A stretch of DNA of 64,000 nt from Candidatus Zixiibacteriota bacterium (GTDB taxonomy: Bacteria > Zixibacteria > MSB-5A5 > GN15 > JACZUZ01). Where the stretch lies: positions 1 through 64,000 of the forward strand of contig JAJRPJ010000002.1 in assembly GCA_024280835.1 (NCBI GenBank), given 5' to 3'. The notes beneath the pieces were generated by a model, which saw only the letters and a program-made list of their open reading frames with translations, searched no databases and was not told the DNA's origin. Shown one piece after another: positions 17,234 to 26,315 of the stretch; positions within the stretch are counted from its first letter, which is position 1; each line of letters starts with the position of its first letter. A program made the position numbers and the translations under genes.

Positions 17234-17949
17234 AGGGCCACTCCAAATGTTGCAGGAACTGTGACCATTGACAATGGCAGAACATCTATCTGGATAATGA
17301 TAGTGTCGGGCCCGACATTATGGATTATCTGTAGAGGGTAGCTCCCAACAGGTATAGAACTCAGAGTAAAGGCTCCTGTTGGAGTGGGAGTCACGCTGGT
17401 GGTCACCGTGCCACCCGCGCCGTTTGGATGAGTCAGTGAGACAGTAATGTTGGTGTTGTTAGCGCTACCTGGTGGTAGACCTGCAGCGTCATGAACTACG
17501 CCTTGAATTGTGTTGGCAGTGAAGTCAGTAGTCGCGAAAGCGAATTGTTTTGTGATAGTCGCCCCTGAGCCAGTGGATTGAATCGTCACACCACCACTGT
17601 ATGAATAAGCGACTCCCCAGCCATCTTTGGCAAAGTCACCAGAGGCAATGTCAGCGATATATGGACCATTCCAAGTAGTGTATCCAGATGGACGTGTAAC
17701 CAAGTCCGCAAGTGCGGTAGGGAAGGCCCCGACATCACCAATATAACCAAAGGAGGATGATTTGCCTGATTGATAGAGCGTAGGGTCGCCACGAATTGCT
17801 CTGGCTAATGTAGTTAGTTCTGTTTGGGTGGCGCTGTGTCTGGCTGCTTAAGTGACTCCGTCACTTTGGCCAATTGCCATTGTGGAAATAATACCAATGA
17901 TGACAATGACTACGGCAAGTTCGATAAGAGTGAAACCTTTTTCATTCAT
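17227..17949 (-). pseudogene. Prepilin-like gene interrupted by in-frame TAA
   Basis: Reading from ATG 17949 gives MNEKG/FTLIELAVVIVIIG, a perfect prepilin signal. The frame hits TAA at 17848-17850 after 33 codons and then continues, in the same frame, as a full-length prepilin: SSFGYIGDVGAFPTALADL, GYTTWNGPYI, DGWGVAYSYSGGVTIQSTG, then a regulatory-like beta domain, ending at 17227. At the TAA the paralogues have a residue within the N-terminal helix, so one base change (CAA or GAA to TAA) explains it. It may be a recent loss, a base error or a readthrough case. Confidence 0.85.
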
Positions 17950-18012
17950 TTTTCACTCAGATTATTTTGGAGTTCAGTATTACCGCTTCTTAGCCAGAGA
18001 TTCATTGCTATG

Positions 18013-18483
18013 TTAAAATGTCAAGACAATGTTTGAGGCGCCGCCCGTGGATGTGATTGTTCTGGCGCCAGAATCATATACATAATTGGCTCCCCAAGCG
18101 TCTGTGAGATACTCTCCACCTGCAGAATCAACATATGGGCCATTCCAACCGAGCCGAGTAAACTTGTTGTAGACGGCAACGCCACCGGGCTTTACAGACA
18201 AGTCTGTCAATGCACTCGGTAGGGCATTGACATCACCAGAATATCCACGACTGATTAACTTACCAGCTACATTGATTGAAGCGTCGCCGACAATTGCTAC
18301 TTTCAGTCGGCGCATCTCTTCTTTGGTTGTGGTGATCTTCGAAGTCTCTGAGACATCGCCTAGTTTTGGAATGGCCACAGCAGCCAGAATCCCCAAAACA
18401 ATCATCACAATAACAAGTTCGACCAATGTGAAACCCTCACATTGGTCGAACTTGCTATGCTGTTTTTGTCGTCGCTGTTTCAT
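18013..18483 (-). CDS. Prepilin-like protein (pseudopilin)
   Basis: 156 residues. Signal DQCEG/FTLVELVIVMIVLG with Gly cleavage and Glu5. A short globular domain matches its neighbours (GYSGDVNALPSALTDL, LGWNGPYV, DAWGANYVYDSGARTITSTGG) and then stops, without the beta-sandwich extension of the longer paralogues. Probably a core or minor pseudopilin of the same apparatus. ATG start, no clear ribosome site. Confidence 0.88.
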   Translation of the reverse strand: MKQRRQKQHSKFDQCEGFTLVELVIVMIVLGILAAVAIPKLGDVSETSKITTTKEEMRRLKVAIVGDASINVAGKLISRGYSGDVNALPSALTDLSVKPGGVAVYNKFTRLGWNGPYVDSAGGEYLTDAWGANYVYDSGARTITSTGGASNIVLTF

Positions 18484-18582
18484 TGAAACAGGTCTCCAAG
18501 TTAATTGTCAATTACTTCAATAACAGAGCCTTATGACAATGTTCAATGACAATGCGCCCAAGGTATTACTAAGACATGATTC

Positions 18583-19014
18583 CTAGAAATTGTTCTCGCC
18601 TGAGCCGCTAGTATTCGGCCAAAGTTCACCTGTCGTCGCGTTGTAAGCCCAGCCGCCGCGAACTCCGACGATAGTACCCTTGGTGACACCAGTGACAATA
18701 CTATCAGGAGCGCTAGTCTTGGCTTGATACGGGTTTTTAGGTATACCCTGTTCCATAACTGTGCCGATAGTACCCAGTTCGTTGACACTAGGCCATGTGG
18801 CAGTGCCAGTTGTGACTGCTTTATTGGCGTAGAAAATCATAACCGCCGAACGTAACCCGCCGAGAGCAGCGCGCGCGCTTGATTCTTTTGCTTCAGAAGT
18901 AATGTCCTGATACTTTGGAATTGCCACTGCCGCTAAAATGCCGAGTATCACGATGATGATAACCAGCTCAATGAGTGAGAAACCTTTTTGATTTCTCAAT
19001 GAATTGAAGTTCAT
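18583..19014 (-). CDS. Major prepilin (PilA/GspG-like)
   Basis: 143 residues. Short leader MNFNSLRNQKG, cleavage before FSLIELVIIIVILGILAAVAIPKYQDI, the most canonical pilin helix of the cluster. The C-terminal globular region (WPSVNELGTIG, GIPKNPYQ, GGWAYNATTGELWPN) is typical of GspG-like pseudopilins, where KNPY and the WxYN turn recur. A strong ribosome site GGAGGA lies seven bases before ATG, consistent with high expression. Differs from the other four prepilins in lacking the GDxGALP module. Confidence 0.92.
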   Translation of the reverse strand: MNFNSLRNQKGFSLIELVIIIVILGILAAVAIPKYQDITSEAKESSARAALGGLRSAVMIFYANKAVTTGTATWPSVNELGTIGTVMEQGIPKNPYQAKTSAPDSIVTGVTKGTIVGVRGGWAYNATTGELWPNTSGSGENNF

Positions 19015-19163
19015 GGGGTATCCTCCGAAAATTATTGTGAAACGAATATTATTATTTCTTAAGATGATTACTACCTACTGGTAAAGCCTTAGTCTAATAA
19101 TCGGCGCGATTGATTCTCCTCTTGAGTGTTTCAGAGACAATAATGTCAGTATTGTGTTGTCTC

Positions 19164-20375
19164 TCAATGAAACACCTTAATGAGATTCCACATCGGCAAA
19201 AAGATTGATAGCGCCAACAAGAGTACAATACCGCCTATTGCGACAGTCATAATTGGCTCAATCAGGGAGGCTAGGTTGGTGGAAATGCGTTCAACTTCGC
19301 GAGAATAGTGGTTTCCAATTTCTGCGAGCATCATATCAAGTGAACCGCTCTCTAGTCCTGACTTAATCATATTTAGAGCCATTTCAGGAAAGAAACGGTG
19401 AGCGCTATCACTGACGTCGAGTTCTTTGCCTGTCTCGAAAGAATGACGCATATCTGCGATTTCTTTTCTTAGATGGACGTTTTTCTGGGACTCCTCAAGT
19501 AGTTTCAAAGACCGCACAATCGGAATACCAGCCTTAAAGAGAATGTTAAATAAAAGTGTAAAACGAGCCACTGCGGCTTTGATTATTAAGTCTCCGAATA
19601 TTGGAAGTTTGAGAGACAGTTTATCCGTCAATGCTCTGCCTTTTTGTGTTTGGTAAAATTTGTGCGCCAGATAGCTGACAACGCCAAGACCAGCTAGAAA
19701 AGCATACCAATACGTTTGTGCCATGTCGCTCAACCAAATCATACCCCGAGTAATAGCGGGTAACTCAGAATTGAATTTACCATAGAATGTTGCAAATTTT
19801 GGAATGACGACTGTCATGAGTACGCCAATAGCCATAACGACAGCCGCGATCACCATCATTGGGTAACGTAATGATGACTTAATTTGTCTACGAAGCTCCA
19901 GCTCACGTTCCATGGTTGTCGCCGAGTCATCAAGGATAGTGGACAAATGGCCCGAAGCTTCACCAGCCTCCACGGCATTTATGAAGACTGTCCAAAATGC
20001 CTGCGGGTAGAGGCGCATAGCTGCGGAGAGTTGCTTGCCTTCAGAAACCTTCTGTGCGACATCCTTTAGGATTATTTGAAACGGGCTACCAGGTTTATCG
20101 ACTTTGATAAGTGATAGAGCTTTCAGGAGGGGAATTCCTGATCGGTGATAAGTCGCCAAGTGACGCGCAAACATTATTAGTTGCTGGCTATAGTCTGGCT
20201 TGAAAAGTGATAGGACTTTGGAACGTTTCTCAGTGTCGACAAGTTGGATGGATGTAACTAAGATACGTTTCTTCTCCAAAGCCTCAAGGGCTTTCTGCTG
20301 AGAATCTACCAGAAGAGAGCCTGAGACTTTATCGCCACTTTGTGTGCGGCCTGTATATTTGTAGGAGGTAATCAC
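19164..20375 (-). CDS. pilC: Type II secretion F / PilC inner-membrane protein
   Basis: 403 residues with duplicated T2SF domains and three membrane helices (VMAIGVLMTVVIPKFATFY, FLAGLGVVSYLAHKFY and the final IGGIVLLLALSIFLP). Conserved features: RHLATYHRSGIPLLKALSL and VEAGEASGHL in the first half, LFNILFKAGIPIVRSLKLLE and GLESGSLDMML in the second. It starts at GTG (GTG ATT ACC). It anchors the assembly ATPase to the membrane and the pilin pool. Confidence 0.95.
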   Translation of the reverse strand: MITSYKYTGRTQSGDKVSGSLLVDSQQKALEALEKKRILVTSIQLVDTEKRSKVLSLFKPDYSQQLIMFARHLATYHRSGIPLLKALSLIKVDKPGSPFQIILKDVAQKVSEGKQLSAAMRLYPQAFWTVFINAVEAGEASGHLSTILDDSATTMERELELRRQIKSSLRYPMMVIAAVVMAIGVLMTVVIPKFATFYGKFNSELPAITRGMIWLSDMAQTYWYAFLAGLGVVSYLAHKFYQTQKGRALTDKLSLKLPIFGDLIIKAAVARFTLLFNILFKAGIPIVRSLKLLEESQKNVHLRKEIADMRHSFETGKELDVSDSAHRFFPEMALNMIKSGLESGSLDMMLAEIGNHYSREVERISTNLASLIEPIMTVAIGGIVLLLALSIFLPMWNLIKVFH

Positions 20376-20483
20376 AGTAGTTTCTCTAAAAGCGGATGTT
20401 CATGTTCTTGAATTCTCTCGTACTGTTACTCGTAGCGTTGGCTACCTAATCGTCATAGTGAGTCTTATTAGTAACTGGATAAG

Positions 20484-22220
20484 TTACAAAGCAGTTGTTT
20501 TCGCAAAATCAACGGCCATATCAATATCTGTTAATGAGTCGGACTGGATTCTATCAGGGATAGCCACTTGCACCAATTCTTCTAAAGTAATCTCGCCGTT
20601 GAGCAGTTTCTTTGTTCCTGCTTCAAAAATAGTCTCCATGCCTCTATTTCTGGCGTAGGACTTAATAGCCTCATCAGACTTGCCTTCGGCAATCATCTCC
20701 CGCACGGTGGTGTCAATCGGCAAGTATTCATACAAACCAGACATACCGCTGTAGCCAGTCATCGAACATGAACCACAGCCCTTTGATTTACGGAATTCCG
20801 TCTTCTCTGGAAAACCAGCCATAGAGACTATTGCCGCCGGTGGAGTATATTGCTCAAGACAATCAGGACAGTTCAGGCGAACCAAGCGCTGGGCCAATGC
20901 GCCTTTGAGAGACGAGGCAACTAGGAAACCGGCAACACCAATATCTGCTAAGCGGGTGATACTGCCTGCGGCATCGTTAGCATGTAGCGTCGAGAAAACA
21001 AGATGTCCAGTCAATGCCGCTCGAACTGCCATGGTTGCAGTTTCGCCGTCGCGGATTTCGCCTATCATGATAATATCTGGGTTTTGACGTAGAATTGAGC
21101 GCAGGCAAGAGGCAAAGGTCAAGCCCGCGCGCTCATTGGTGTGCACTTGATTTATCAACGGCAATGAATATTCAACAGGATCTTCGACTGTGACAATATT
21201 TTTCTCAACTGAGTTTATTTCTTGCAATGACGCATAGAGTGTGGTTGTTTTTCCGCTGGAAGTCGGGCCTGAGATAATAACTAGCCCCTCTGTCGAGTGA
21301 ATCAACTTTTGCCAATGTTCCAAAAATGTGTCATTGAGTCCCAATTGCGATAATCCAATTCGGATTTTGCGGGGGTCAAGAATACGAATAACCACTTTTT
21401 CTCCATGAATAGTGGGGAGAGTTGAGATTCGTAAATCGACTGTCGTATTGTCAGCTTCAATTGAAAAGCGACCGTCTTGGGGAAGACGTTTCTCTGAGAC
21501 ATCTAGATTCGCGGCGATTTTGATTCGAGACGTGATTTCTGCTTGAAGAGATTTCGGTGGCTCGGCTTCTTCACGCATACGACCATGAACACGATAACGC
21601 ACACGGAGTGATGTCAAGCCAGGTTCAATGTGTATATCTGATGCGCCTTCACGGACGGCTTTTGAGATAATCAGGTGGACCAGTTGGACGACTGGGGCTT
21701 CTTCTTTTTCAGCTAGCGATTCTGCCGCAGAATCATCGGCAGTTTCGGCGCTGACATCTGAGATATCGCCGATAACAGACTTGAGCCGCTCTTGAACCGA
21801 ATAGTAGCGCTCAATGGCCTTGTTGATACCAGATTCTGTTGCGATGGCGCGTCTGATCTCACAACCTGTGGTATAGGCCAACTCATCCATGGCGATGATA
21901 TTCAAAGGATCGGCCATCGCAACTGTGAGCGATTTACCAATTTTGAAAACAGGCAATAATGTATAACGTCGAGCCAATTCAACAGGGACTGATTTGATGA
22001 TGTGTGGAGCAATAATGAGCGATTCAAGAGTGACTTTAGGCATTTTTAGCCGCTCAGCCATAACCTCGACAAGTTGGTCTTCGGTGATTAACTTTTGGCC
22101 CAATAGAATGTCACTAAGCCGTTGTCCACTTTTTTGCTGTTCAGTGAGGCAACGCTCAAGAGCATCTTGGTCCAAGATGCCTTTTTCAACTAACAATCGT
22201 CCTATTGTCTTTGTGGCCAT
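20484..22220 (-). CDS. pilB: Type IV pilus/type II secretion assembly ATPase (PilB/GspE)
   Basis: 578 residues. An N-terminal GspE_N (MshEN) domain (LLVEKGILDQDALERCL) precedes the ATPase with Walker A GPTSSGKTTT at about 318-327, the Asp box ITVEDPVEY-like VTVEDPVEY, and Walker B IMIGEIRD at about 382. Two zinc-ligand pairs (LNCPDC ~449 and GCGSC ~481) are typical of PilB/GspE. It hydrolyses ATP to drive pilus or pseudopilus extension. First gene of the operon, divergent from the Omp85 gene with only a few bases between starts. Confidence 0.95.
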   Translation of the reverse strand: MATKTIGRLLVEKGILDQDALERCLTEQQKSGQRLSDILLGQKLITEDQLVEVMAERLKMPKVTLESLIIAPHIIKSVPVELARRYTLLPVFKIGKSLTVAMADPLNIIAMDELAYTTGCEIRRAIATESGINKAIERYYSVQERLKSVIGDISDVSAETADDSAAESLAEKEEAPVVQLVHLIISKAVREGASDIHIEPGLTSLRVRYRVHGRMREEAEPPKSLQAEITSRIKIAANLDVSEKRLPQDGRFSIEADNTTVDLRISTLPTIHGEKVVIRILDPRKIRIGLSQLGLNDTFLEHWQKLIHSTEGLVIISGPTSSGKTTTLYASLQEINSVEKNIVTVEDPVEYSLPLINQVHTNERAGLTFASCLRSILRQNPDIIMIGEIRDGETATMAVRAALTGHLVFSTLHANDAAGSITRLADIGVAGFLVASSLKGALAQRLVRLNCPDCLEQYTPPAAIVSMAGFPEKTEFRKSKGCGSCSMTGYSGMSGLYEYLPIDTTVREMIAEGKSDEAIKSYARNRGMETIFEAGTKKLLNGEITLEELVQVAIPDRIQSDSLTDIDMAVDFAKTTAL

Positions 22221-22225
22221 AGGTA

Positions 22226-24070
22226 ATGCTCAGGTATCACAGTAGTGAGTTGTCGGTTATGAAACAGTGTCTACTGCCTCAGTTTATCGGCCTAATTTGG
22301 AATGAGGTTAGTCGCTGGGCAAGAGCCACATCAAAGGCTTTTAGTGGAGTCTATCCAAGTACCTCCAGAAAAATAGTCGGCTCTACATCTAGTTTGGAAG
22401 CTTCGATCTTGTTTATGATTTGTGTCGGAGCTTTGTCGCCACTAATTCTAGGTGGAGAATTGTTCGCAAGTGAAACACATGACACTACCTCAAGTGGCCA
22501 GCCGTCGCCCTTGATAATTCAGAGGATAATTATTGAGCCTCAAAACGTCTTTGGCGCCAATGAAATTGCCAAGTCGCGGGTACTGCAGGCGATTAACCGT
22601 TTCCATATCCCGACTCGGCAATTCGTTATTGAGCGTGAGTCGCTATTAAAAGTCGGTGATGAGTTTGATGTAGAGTTGGCTTATGAAACAGAACGTAACT
22701 TGCGTGATTTAGCTTTTATCTATCAAGCCAGTGTGACTTTCGACTCGCTGAATTCCAATGGCGCTACATTACGCATTAAGACCGTAGATCGCTGGTCTTT
22801 GAGCGCTGGGCTTAAAGTGGCGCGAAAATCTGAGAGAAACTTGTTTCAATTTGGTCTGACAGAGTCAAACCTTTTTGGCCTAGGTCATCGGATAGGAGCT
22901 ACCTATTCGATTTCAAAGCCCGACCCCAGTTACTTCAAGTTTGAATATCACAATCCACGAGTTCTGGGAAGCTTCAATGAATTCGGTCTCAATATCGTGA
23001 ATGATCCACTAAATCGAAGCGCTAGATTGACTGCACAGAAACGTTTCATACATCAAACAGACCCGTTCTCATATCGTGTCTCATATCTAAATTTTGATAA
23101 GCGAGACATTGACGTGACGACATTGGGTGATACGGCAGTCACGTATTTTCAAAAAGGCAATCGAGTGGAAAGTGGAGTATCACTTAGAACTGGAGACTTT
23201 CACCGCAAGTTGAGAGTCTCGGCTATCTATCGGTATGTCAATGGGGCAATAGAGAATCTGAATACATTCAATGGCTACACACTTGATTACCAAGGCAAAG
23301 TGATTCCACCGTTGGCGCAGTTTCCAACTGATACATTCACAATCCCAATTGACAGCGCCTTGCACGAATTGACGTTCGTTATTAACGCATCAAGGTTTGA
23401 TTTCTATGCGCTAGAGAGACTCAAGTATCAGAAGCGCGTGGAAGATGTAGAAATTGTGAATGGAATCGGTCTCAAGTTCGGGCAGGGTCGCGCTGAGTCA
23501 TTGGATAATCACTTGTATTCTATATGGGGAATTGGCGCCAGATACGGCGCTGTGATATCAGATTTTATTTTTGCTGGTAGAGTTCGTCGCTCGGGGTGGA
23601 TTAAGGGCGGCAGTGAGATTCGTTCGACATTTCGCTCGTCACTAATTGCCTATCACAATGGTTTCTCTTGGGTAACCTTCGCTGGGAGAGCTTTCTACGG
23701 CTTTGACAGACGCAAGGGGGATCCGAACCCATTGAGTGTCGATGGTGGCTCTGGTGTGCGCGGTTATCCTGCGAATTCTCTGACAGGCAATCAATTATTG
23801 GTGGGCAATTTCGAGACTAGGTTCTTTACTGGTCTCAGTGGACTGACAACACGTTTGGGGTTCGCCTTACATTTTGACTTTGGAACCGCTTGGGGCGATG
23901 GAGATGAACTAACATACGATAGATTCATCTGGTCGGCAGGGCCAGGCCTACGGCTGGACATGGGACAAATCGGAACTGTGCGAGTTGATATTTCGTATTT
24001 GAACTCCCTCGATAGTTGGGCGATTTCCGCCTCAACGGGGCAGTTCTTCGATTTGAATCCGGGCAACTAG
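22226..24070 (+). CDS. Omp85/BamA-superfamily outer-membrane protein
   Basis: 614 residues from ATG 22226, but the hydrophobic signal (LEASILFMICVGALSPLIL) begins ~55 residues in, so the true start may be later. One or two POTRA-like segments (IIQRIIIEPQNVFGANEIAKSR, LRDLAFIYQASVTF) precede a 16-strand-type barrel (surface-antigen D15) with the lid motif GVRGYP. Likely inserts proteins or lipids at the outer membrane, or exports a partner. It diverges from pilB, so promoters must overlap the opposite coding region. Confidence 0.85.
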   Translation: MLRYHSSELSVMKQCLLPQFIGLIWNEVSRWARATSKAFSGVYPSTSRKIVGSTSSLEASILFMICVGALSPLILGGELFASETHDTTSSGQPSPLIIQRIIIEPQNVFGANEIAKSRVLQAINRFHIPTRQFVIERESLLKVGDEFDVELAYETERNLRDLAFIYQASVTFDSLNSNGATLRIKTVDRWSLSAGLKVARKSERNLFQFGLTESNLFGLGHRIGATYSISKPDPSYFKFEYHNPRVLGSFNEFGLNIVNDPLNRSARLTAQKRFIHQTDPFSYRVSYLNFDKRDIDVTTLGDTAVTYFQKGNRVESGVSLRTGDFHRKLRVSAIYRYVNGAIENLNTFNGYTLDYQGKVIPPLAQFPTDTFTIPIDSALHELTFVINASRFDFYALERLKYQKRVEDVEIVNGIGLKFGQGRAESLDNHLYSIWGIGARYGAVISDFIFAGRVRRSGWIKGGSEIRSTFRSSLIAYHNGFSWVTFAGRAFYGFDRRKGDPNPLSVDGGSGVRGYPANSLTGNQLLVGNFETRFFTGLSGLTTRLGFALHFDFGTAWGDGDELTYDRFIWSAGPGLRLDMGQIGTVRVDISYLNSLDSWAISASTGQFFDLNPGN

Positions 24071-24502
24071 TCTTTCCCTCATAAACTGTTGTTTTCTCAA
24101 GAAGTATCTTCTCAAAGAGTGTCTTCTCAAAGAGTGTCTTCTCAAAAAATCTTAGACGCAACTCTGCCAAGTCTTTGGATAATTCGAAAGTAACATCCTC
24201 AGGTATAACAGTTTAGCCCAGACGCAAGCTCTCAAATAGGCCTTGACAAACGTCCATCTAATGGTAACTTTATGTATGGCCGATACTTACCTTACAATCG
24301 GTTGGGTTTTTGTATAGTAATGCAAAGCTAATTGACCACCTCACTGATTTCGAAGATGTATAAGTATCGTCGCAAGAAAGCGACTATCCAAAAGCACGGG
24401 CTTGGAGTGCTGATGTTGAGTTGTACGTTCGCCACTAAGGGATAGGTAAGATGTCTCTTAAATCCGCTTGTTGTCACAAGCGACATTACCCAAACGGAAG
24501 AA
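24071..24502. other. Intergenic region before first metalloprotease gene
   Basis: 432 bases. It holds a 15-base tandem repeat (separate entry) and a weak promoter-like pair TTGACA (24243) - 16 bases - TAACTT. A hairpin CGCTTGT-TGTC-ACAAGCG at 24465-24482 lies 20 bases before the next ATG. No gene seen. Confidence 0.45.
24092..24151. repeat. 15-base tandem repeat, about four copies
   Basis: Two identical units TCTTCTCAAAGAGTG at 24107-24121 and 24122-24136, with a degenerate unit on either side. It lies directly downstream of the Omp85 gene. Confidence 0.85.
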
Positions 24503-26257
24503 ATGAAGAACTACTACATAAAGATAAAGCCAATCTCGGTATCGTTCTTGTCGCTCGGACTCACTCTCCTAATTAGCGCTCTTGTGTTGTTACTGGGAGC
24601 CGCTGATACATTCGCCGCGAAATCAATTGATACTAAAGCTATCCAAAAATCTCCACTGGAGAAAGTTGAGCAAGCCCTAGAGGCTGGAACAATTACCAAG
24701 ACTCAGCAAACTCTCCTAGAATTGATGTATATATTCGACAATGAAAACTTCCCGTCCGATCTTCGATTGTCAACAGGGCCGACAACACCACTAAAATGCG
24801 GCTTTGGCGTCAGTAGAGAAAGTCATGATCTTTTCCCTGATCTAGGCGCGGATGATCAGTCACTAGTTACGAGTATACTTGCTCGGCCATCTAAACAAGT
24901 CAGCTACACACCACCAGGTGGACATTTTCTTTTGCATTATGACACTGTTGGAGTTGAAGCTGTGCCAACCGCGGATGCTGATAGTAACGGTGTCCCAGAT
25001 TTTATTGAAATGGCGGGCGTTTATCTCGATAGCTCTTGGGATAAGTATCATGTAACTGTAGGATATTTAGAGCCTCCGTCGGATGGAGTCTTGGGCGGTG
25101 ATTCAAAGTATGATGTTTATTTTCTGGCTATCGCAGCTTTTGGAGTGACAAATTTTGGGTCCGCTGGACCAGAAGCGTGGAACGATGTCACCTCGTATAT
25201 TTTCTTGCATAACACATTCTTGGGGTTTCCAGCAAACCAAGACCCTGACGGTGATCAGCTTGGCGCTCTAAAAGTAACCTGCGCGCATGAGTATTACCAT
25301 GCAGTGCAGTTGGCTTATGATAAAGGCGATTCTCTCTGGCTCTACGAATCTGGAGCGACATCACAGGAGGATGCTCTCTTTCCCGAAACCCATGACAATT
25401 ATCAGTATTTCCCATTTTTCTGGAATGATCTCGATACTTTCTTGGTGGTAAACCCAGGCTTTCACAAATATGGCGCCTATGTTTGGCCGTCGTTCCTCAG
25501 CGCTTCGCACTCAGAGTCGATGATGAAGACTTTTTGGGAGTATGCGCGCTTCTGGGATAATATGACTTCTTTTGACAGCGCCTTAGCCCAATACGGAACG
25601 ACAACAAAAGATGAATTTCAACAATTCGCTCATTGGAACTTCTTAACAGGCGCAAGGTTTCAATCTGGGTTCTATGCTGATGGAGCAGACTATCCTGGTG
25701 TAACGCTGGCGCAAACTCTGCCACAAATACCTTTCAGCTCTGTCGCTCCAATCTTGCCGCCGGATGGCCTTGGCTCCAACTATCTTGCCTTGATAACCCA
25801 AGGTGGCCCGCCAGGAATGCTTGTTCTCGAATTCTCAGGTGATAACTCTGTCCTCTGGCGTATGAATGTTTACTTAAAGGACACCTTGGGAGGGTATGAG
25901 ACACTTCTCTTGGCTCCAGTAACAGGCCTGCCCAATTCTGATATGACGTTTAGACGCTACAACTATGACACTTGGGATACCATTTTTGTATCGCCACTGG
26001 TTGTTAGTCCTTTCCAGAGCAATAACAATTATTCCTTGACCGCTAGCGTGTTGCCACATGGTGATGCGGACGCAACTGGTACTGTGAATGTCGCTGATGT
26101 GACATATCTAATCGCCTATATTTTCGCACAAGGCCCAGAGCCAGTTTATGAGTTATTGCTAGGAGATGCCGATTGCTCTGGTCGTGTCAACGTTGCTGAC
26201 GTGACGCTTCTAATAGCCCACATTTTCTCTGGTGGACCAGCCCCCTGCTCTCCATAG
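24503..26257 (+). CDS. Secreted MXAN_6640-like metalloprotease with dockerin-like tail
   Basis: 584 residues. Signal peptide (residues ~10-38). The catalytic domain has a Ca-binding-like DADSNGVPDFIE and the zinc motif HEYYH at about 262-266, with a downstream Glu in LWLYESGATSQED, the gluzincin-like layout of MXAN_6640-type putative metalloproteases. The last ~65 residues are two dockerin type I-like repeats (GDADATGTVNVADVTYLIAY and GDADCSGRVNVADVTLLIAH). Probably secreted, with the tail serving attachment or folding. A close paralogue follows. Confidence 0.88.
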   Translation: MKNYYIKIKPISVSFLSLGLTLLISALVLLLGAADTFAAKSIDTKAIQKSPLEKVEQALEAGTITKTQQTLLELMYIFDNENFPSDLRLSTGPTTPLKCGFGVSRESHDLFPDLGADDQSLVTSILARPSKQVSYTPPGGHFLLHYDTVGVEAVPTADADSNGVPDFIEMAGVYLDSSWDKYHVTVGYLEPPSDGVLGGDSKYDVYFLAIAAFGVTNFGSAGPEAWNDVTSYIFLHNTFLGFPANQDPDGDQLGALKVTCAHEYYHAVQLAYDKGDSLWLYESGATSQEDALFPETHDNYQYFPFFWNDLDTFLVVNPGFHKYGAYVWPSFLSASHSESMMKTFWEYARFWDNMTSFDSALAQYGTTTKDEFQQFAHWNFLTGARFQSGFYADGADYPGVTLAQTLPQIPFSSVAPILPPDGLGSNYLALITQGGPPGMLVLEFSGDNSVLWRMNVYLKDTLGGYETLLLAPVTGLPNSDMTFRRYNYDTWDTIFVSPLVVSPFQSNNNYSLTASVLPHGDADATGTVNVADVTYLIAYIFAQGPEPVYELLLGDADCSGRVNVADVTLLIAHIFSGGPAPCSP

Positions 26258-26315
26258 CTTCACTTTGTATGTCCTAGTTCTTTAGCAATAGTACAATTAG
26301 CGATAGAGATGTTCT

